Assembly: GCF_005747095.1 (NCBI RefSeq)
Contig: NZ_SWLG01000004.1
Coordinates: 305,586 to 369,585 of the forward strand
Source: Exobacillus caeni
GTDB taxonomy: Bacteria > Bacillota > Bacilli > Bacillales > Guptibacillaceae
Reading direction: 5' to 3'
Length of the DNA stretch: 64,000 nt
The position numbers and the translations under genes were made by a program. The stretch's first letter is position 1. The number at the start of each line of letters is the position of its first letter. This document shows positions 63,635 through 64,000 of this stretch, piece after piece. The notes beneath the pieces are model-generated. The model was not told the DNA's origin and did not search any database. It saw only the letters and a list, made by a program, of their open reading frames with translations.

Positions 63635-63684
63635 AATAAACGTCGCATCTGACGGATGCACTTAAAACTTTTTCAAAAAAGTTG

Positions 63685-63713
63685 TTGACTCCAGATAGAT
63701 GAGATGTTACGAT
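63685..63713 (+). promoter_or_regulatory. rRNA promoter P2
   Basis: TTGACT and TACGAT separated by 17 nt, 79 nt after P1; tandem promoters are usual for Bacillus rrn operons. Confidence 0.85.
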
Positions 63714-63786
63714 TAATCTTGTCGCTGAAAACGACGAAACGCATGAAGGGTTACTGGCTGAAGGCTATCATATCCCGTGCGTCGTA

Positions 63787-63804
63787 GTTCTTTGAAAACT
63801 GAAC
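63787..63804 (+). promoter_or_regulatory. rrn leader boxA-like antitermination element
   Basis: GTTCTTTGAAAACTGAAC, the standard motif in Bacillus rRNA leaders. Confidence 0.7.
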
Positions 63805-63904
63805 AAAACGCCAAGCGAATTAAGCTTTAAAGCAAGCTAGATTGAACTTAAGGATGGCCGATTAAGAACGTGACGTCCTGTCACACGGCACTCGAACATC
63901 CTGT

Positions 63905-64000
63905 TCTTCGGAGAGTTTGATCCTGGCTCAGGACGAACGCTGGCGGCGTGCCTAATACATGCAAGTCGAGCGAAGAGATGGGAGCTTGCTCCCTGATCTT
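63905..64000 (+). rRNA. rrs: 16S ribosomal RNA, 5' end (partial)
   Basis: GAGAGTTTGATCCTGGCTCAG, GACGAACGCTGGCGGCGTGC and TAATACATGCAAGTCGAGCG are universal 16S landmarks; the first variable loop GGGAGCTTGCTCCC follows. The gene runs off the window. Confidence 0.97.

Overview
The window looks like chromosomal DNA of a low-to-moderate GC, spore-forming member of the Bacillaceae (Bacillus/Fictibacillus-like; genus not provable here). Grounds: AGGAGG-type ribosome binding sites with frequent GTG/TTG starts, YjcZ-type tiny sporulation proteins, HutP-controlled hut genes, a B. subtilis-like methionine salvage cluster with S-box leaders, RsbR stressosome proteins, sigma-B-like promoters, and a 16S rRNA 5' end (GAGAGTTTGATCCTGGCTCAG) running off the right edge. 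No prophage, CRISPR array, IS element or tRNA gene was recognised.

Region by region. 0-5.6 kb: an envelope-stress-type protein, a small secreted protein, an HtrA-family protease, a large palindromic intergenic element, and queF plus a queuosine-precursor transporter behind a preQ1-I riboswitch. 5.6-13.7 kb: a VOC protein, an AAC(3)-type acetyltransferase, two genes with sigma-B-like promoters, two RsbR-type STAS proteins flanking a glycerophosphodiesterase, an MMPL transporter and a LURP-one-like protein. 13.7-26.0 kb: a large acyl-CoA catabolic cluster under a TetR regulator with two matching operators. It combines an ACAD10/11-type dehydrogenase with an ACAD10/11-type kinase, plus acyl-CoA ligase, SDR, hydroxyacyl-CoA dehydrogenase, hydratase, PaaG-like isomerase, thioesterase, a ComB-type phosphatase, a long acyl-CoA dehydrogenase and a quinone oxidoreductase. 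26.0-26.5 kb: a 14-unit degenerate 21-bp tandem array.

26.9-39.2 kb: the complete 5'-methylthioribose salvage system (mtnK, mtnA, mtnU, mtnE, mtnW, mtnX, mtnB, mtnD) with two SAM-I riboswitches. A sugar-type ABC transporter follows mtnA on the same strand and probably imports methylthioribose. 39-50.7 kb: mostly single-gene units (nucleotidyltransferase, GNAT, histidine phosphatase, LD-carboxypeptidase, hydrolase, two MFS transporters, DoxX protein, Nudix enzyme, MenC/NSAR-type enolase). One MFS gene has a leader peptide plus terminators that resemble drug-responsive attenuation. 50.9-53.2 kb: ktrAB potassium transporter behind a c-di-AMP (ydaO) riboswitch. 53.5-57.0 kb: small zinc-ribbon and YjcZ proteins, glutaminase, a lone zinc-type S14 gene and a tyrosine recombinase. 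57.2-63.3 kb: hutP-hutH-hutU-hutI-hutG for histidine to glutamate. 63.6-64.0 kb: tandem rRNA promoters and the start of 16S rRNA.

The most unusual items are the acyl-CoA/kinase/phosphatase operon (a candidate 4-hydroxyacid pathway), an RsbR paralogue with Glu at both phosphothreonine positions, the MFS leader, a 130-nt nested palindrome between mtnE and the mtnW leader, and the 21-bp tandem array.
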